Source: Nitrospirota bacterium
GTDB taxonomy: Bacteria; Nitrospirota; Nitrospiria; Nitrospirales; UBA8639
Assembly: GCA_027623995.1 (NCBI GenBank)
Contig: JAQBUF010000036.1
Coordinates: 1-35,172 of the forward strand
Reading direction: 5' to 3'
Length of the DNA stretch: 35,172 nt
Shown: piece by piece, positions 33,285 to 35,172 of the stretch
How positions within the stretch are numbered: position 1 is the stretch's first letter
How the letters are laid out: each line of letters opens with the position of its first letter
Notes under the pieces: generated by a model
Seen by the model: the letters and a program-made list of their open reading frames with translations, nothing else
Told to the model about the DNA's origin: nothing
Database searches by the model: none
Translations under genes and position numbers: made by a program

Positions 33285-34367
33285 TTAGGTATGCATGGGA
33301 TAGGAGCCGAGAATTTTTAAAAATAAACATCGGGGTTTAATTTCATCGATGGTTCGGCGAATTCGATCGTCGTCCTTATGCCCTTCGACGTCCACAAAGA
33401 AAATATATTCCCAAGCTTTCCGCCGTGATGGACGTGATTCAATCTTGGTCATATTGATGCCGTTTGAGGCGAAGGGTCGAAGTAAATCATACAGCGCACC
33501 AGATTTATCTTTCACTGACAGCATGATGGACGTTTTGTCTTTTCCCGTTGGATCAGAGGCATGTTTGCAGAGCACAAGAAAGCGAGTGAAATTATTAATG
33601 TTGTCTTCGATGCGAGATTTGAGGATTTGCAATCCATAGAGATTGGCCGCTAGTTCAGCCGCGATGGCCGCGGACGTCGGTTCCTCGGCGCAACGTTCAG
33701 CCGCCCGTGAGGTACTGGGCGTCTCAACGGTAGCCACATTCGGCAAGTGGGTATCTAACCAATTCCGGCATTGGGCCAAGGCCTGTGGGTGTGAGTAGAC
33801 CTTGGTAATCTCATCAATAGAATGAGCCTTAGACATTAAATGGTGGGACACCTCTTGCATCACTTCGCCATAGATCATCAAATTTGAATCGATGAACATA
33901 TCTAAGGTGTAATTGACCACCCCTTCTGTGGAGTTTTCAATCGGCACGACACCATATATAGCTCGTCCCCGTTCGACTTCATCAAAGACTTCTTTGATCC
34001 CACTGACTGGGACGTATTGTGCCGATTCACCAAATTTTCCTAATGCGGCGATATGGGTAAACGTCGCGGGAGGACCAAGGTAGGCAATGGTTTGCATGCC
34101 TTCTAATGAAAGCGATGCCGACATGATCTCTCGGTACAAGGGCCGGATCGCGTCGTTGGGAAAAGGTCCAGTATTGGCCTTCGTCAATCGTTCAATGATT
34201 GCAGATTCGCGGCCTGGAGTATGGAGCAAAGCCGTAGGGTCGGCCTTGCGCTTGGCTTTGCCAATGGTAATGACATGCTGCGATCGCTCGTTCAAGATCT
34301 TCAAGATCTCATCATCAAGACGGTCGATTTCTTTCCGAGAATGATCAATTTGTTGTCGTTCAGACAT
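33285..34367 (-). CDS. pheA: Bifunctional chorismate mutase/prephenate dehydratase (P-protein)
   Basis: The 360-residue P-protein has three domains. Residues 1 to about 90 are an AroQ-type chorismate mutase (IDHSRKEIDRLDDEILKILNER). Residues about 93-270 are prephenate dehydratase (IAYLGPPATFTHIAA, VPIENSTEGVVNYTLD, and the catalytic NNFTRFLVL at 258-266). Residues about 279-358 are an ACT domain with the GALYDLL and ESRP (310-313) phenylalanine-binding motifs, so feedback inhibition by phenylalanine is expected. It is the first gene of the minus-strand aromatic operon. A weak TGAGA precedes the ATG at 34367. The promoter should lie in 34368-34560 but was not identified. Confidence 0.96.
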   Translation of the reverse strand: MSERQQIDHSRKEIDRLDDEILKILNERSQHVITIGKAKRKADPTALLHTPGRESAIIERLTKANTGPFPNDAIRPLYREIMSASLSLEGMQTIAYLGPPATFTHIAALGKFGESAQYVPVSGIKEVFDEVERGRAIYGVVPIENSTEGVVNYTLDMFIDSNLMIYGEVMQEVSHHLMSKAHSIDEITKVYSHPQALAQCRNWLDTHLPNVATVETPSTSRAAERCAEEPTSAAIAAELAANLYGLQILKSRIEDNINNFTRFLVLCKHASDPTGKDKTSIMLSVKDKSGALYDLLRPFASNGINMTKIESRPSRRKAWEYIFFVDVEGHKDDDRIRRTIDEIKPRCLFLKILGSYPMHT

Positions 34368-34990
34368 GACGAAATCTCAGGGTTAGCAACGTAGGGGGTG
34401 AGCATACGCAGAAGGCTACATCTTTGCAAGAAATGTGTGGGGAAATACCCAGGCACATTGGTGTTTCGTTCGAACTTCAAAAGTGCTTGGATGGGCAACG
34501 ACCTGCACCACATAATAAGAACGCAAGAATACACTATTTTTGTGTTGAGGGGATTGGCGTGAAGGTGTTTGGGAAGCGAACAATTGTGTCATCAAAAATG
34601 ACAAGAGTCTGCATGAAATATTGGATTGAAAATGCCGAGCTGAGGCAACAATATTCAAACTCGAAGACCGAAAGACCCTCCACGATACTAAATGGGTTGT
34701 AGTAGAAACCATGACTGTTGGTTGGGGCATTCCCTACATTGAAAATCAGGTGATGCCCTCATTCAATTAACCTCATAAACATGATAGTCTTTCGTAAAGT
34801 AAAATTTTTCAGAGTTATCGTCACCATGTGCCTCTACACACACAACAAGCAATACTCCCACGATGGATCCTCGATAGCCACAGAGACTGAGAATCGCATA
34901 ACGCATGGGATCATTTCAGGAAGTGCTTGGCCTTTGGATGCTCTTTCACCAGAAATCATGGGCAAGTATCCTGAGAAACAGGTTTGACAC
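34368..34990. other. Gene-poor region upstream of pheA
   Basis: About 620 bp with only short competing frames on both strands, without ribosome binding sites or recognisable families. It should hold the promoter of the long pheA operon. A TATTAT-like -10 exists on the minus strand near 34515-34520, but no matching -35 was found. I saw no leader peptide rich in phenylalanine codons followed by a terminator. Confidence 0.45.
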
Positions 34991-35164
34991 GTGAAAGAAA
35001 AATCTTTCCCGATCAACGTCGTGGCGTTAGATGCGGATCCACTCGTGCACCTTGGTCTCGAATGGTGTTCGCCCCATTTTCTGCAATCCGTTTTGGAGCT
35101 TTTGTCAAATGTTGGGGATGCCGTGACTAGGCGGCCTTCCTGGCTTTCTTTTCTCCATCAATGA
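34991..35164 (+). CDS. Possible small ORF or relic resembling a response-regulator N-terminus
   Basis: A GTG at 34991 opens a 57-codon frame. Its start, INVVALDADPLVHLGLE, resembles the first strand and helix of LuxR-type response regulators (I-x-V-x-x-x-D-x-x-P-L-V-x-x-G-L). The phosphoacceptor and remaining motifs are absent. No ribosome binding site is visible. It could be the remnant of a receiver domain or chance. It overlaps the minus-strand frame at the window edge, so at most one is real. Confidence 0.2.
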   Translation: MKEKSFPINVVALDADPLVHLGLEWCSPHFLQSVLELLSNVGDAVTRRPSWLSFLHQ

Positions 35165-35172
35165 ATTCAATG
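35127..35172 (-). CDS. Partial C-terminus of a gene running off the window
   Basis: On the minus strand the last 46 bases read IEFIDGEKKARKAA and a stop at 35127-35129. This lysine/alanine-rich tail looks like a normal protein C-terminus. Only 14 codons are visible, so the gene is not identifiable and may be chance. Confidence 0.3.
   Translation of the reverse strand, partial: IEFIDGEKKARKAA

Noticed and set aside
34424-34730. Frames of 92-104 codons on both strands upstream of pheA
   Set aside because: They oppose each other, lack ribosome binding sites and resemble no family.

Overview
This is bacterial chromosome with roughly even base composition. Gene content and style point to the Nitrospirota (Nitrospira-like). 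The signs are a complete nuo operon with fused nuoCD, a tandem PCP_red-repeat protein, a REP-associated transposase, a dispersed repeat with inverted ends, and an aromatic-biosynthesis operon running into cmk-plsC-rpsA-sppA. The lineage is an inference; no marker gene here proves it.

Layout. Bases 1-3450 are accessory. They hold a truncated and an intact REP-associated (HUH/Y1) transposase, a CsbD-like stress protein, a two-ACT-domain GcvR-like regulator, one copy of a dispersed repeat, and the 5' remnant of another transposase. Bases 3461-19841 form one co-directional block: midA (homologue of complex I assembly methyltransferase NDUFAF7) followed by nuoA-B-CD-E-F-G-H-I-J-K-L-M-N, a full proton-pumping NADH:quinone oxidoreductase. 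Bases 20005-21320 hold a VapBC-type toxin-antitoxin pair with a perfect palindromic operator, a second copy of the dispersed repeat, and tRNA-Val(CAC). Next come a TPR lipoprotein gene and a type 1 RNase H gene on the plus strand.

From 34367 down to 23299 all genes lie on the minus strand: pheA, hisC, aroF, tyrA, aroA, cmk, plsC, rpsA, sppA, an HU/IHF gene and the PCP_red-repeat gene. The first five cover entry to the shikimate pathway (DAHP synthase), EPSP synthesis, and the branches to phenylalanine and tyrosine with a transaminase. The last 800 bases hold no convincing gene, only two overlapping weak reading frames at the edge.

The most unusual signal is a family of strictly 7-bp-period inverted repeat arrays. 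They fill whole intergenic spacers at nuoA/nuoB, nuoB/nuoCD, nuoCD/nuoE, tyrA/aroF and hisC/pheA. A weaker one sits at the convergent rnhA/PCP_red junction. I know of no standard annotation for them.
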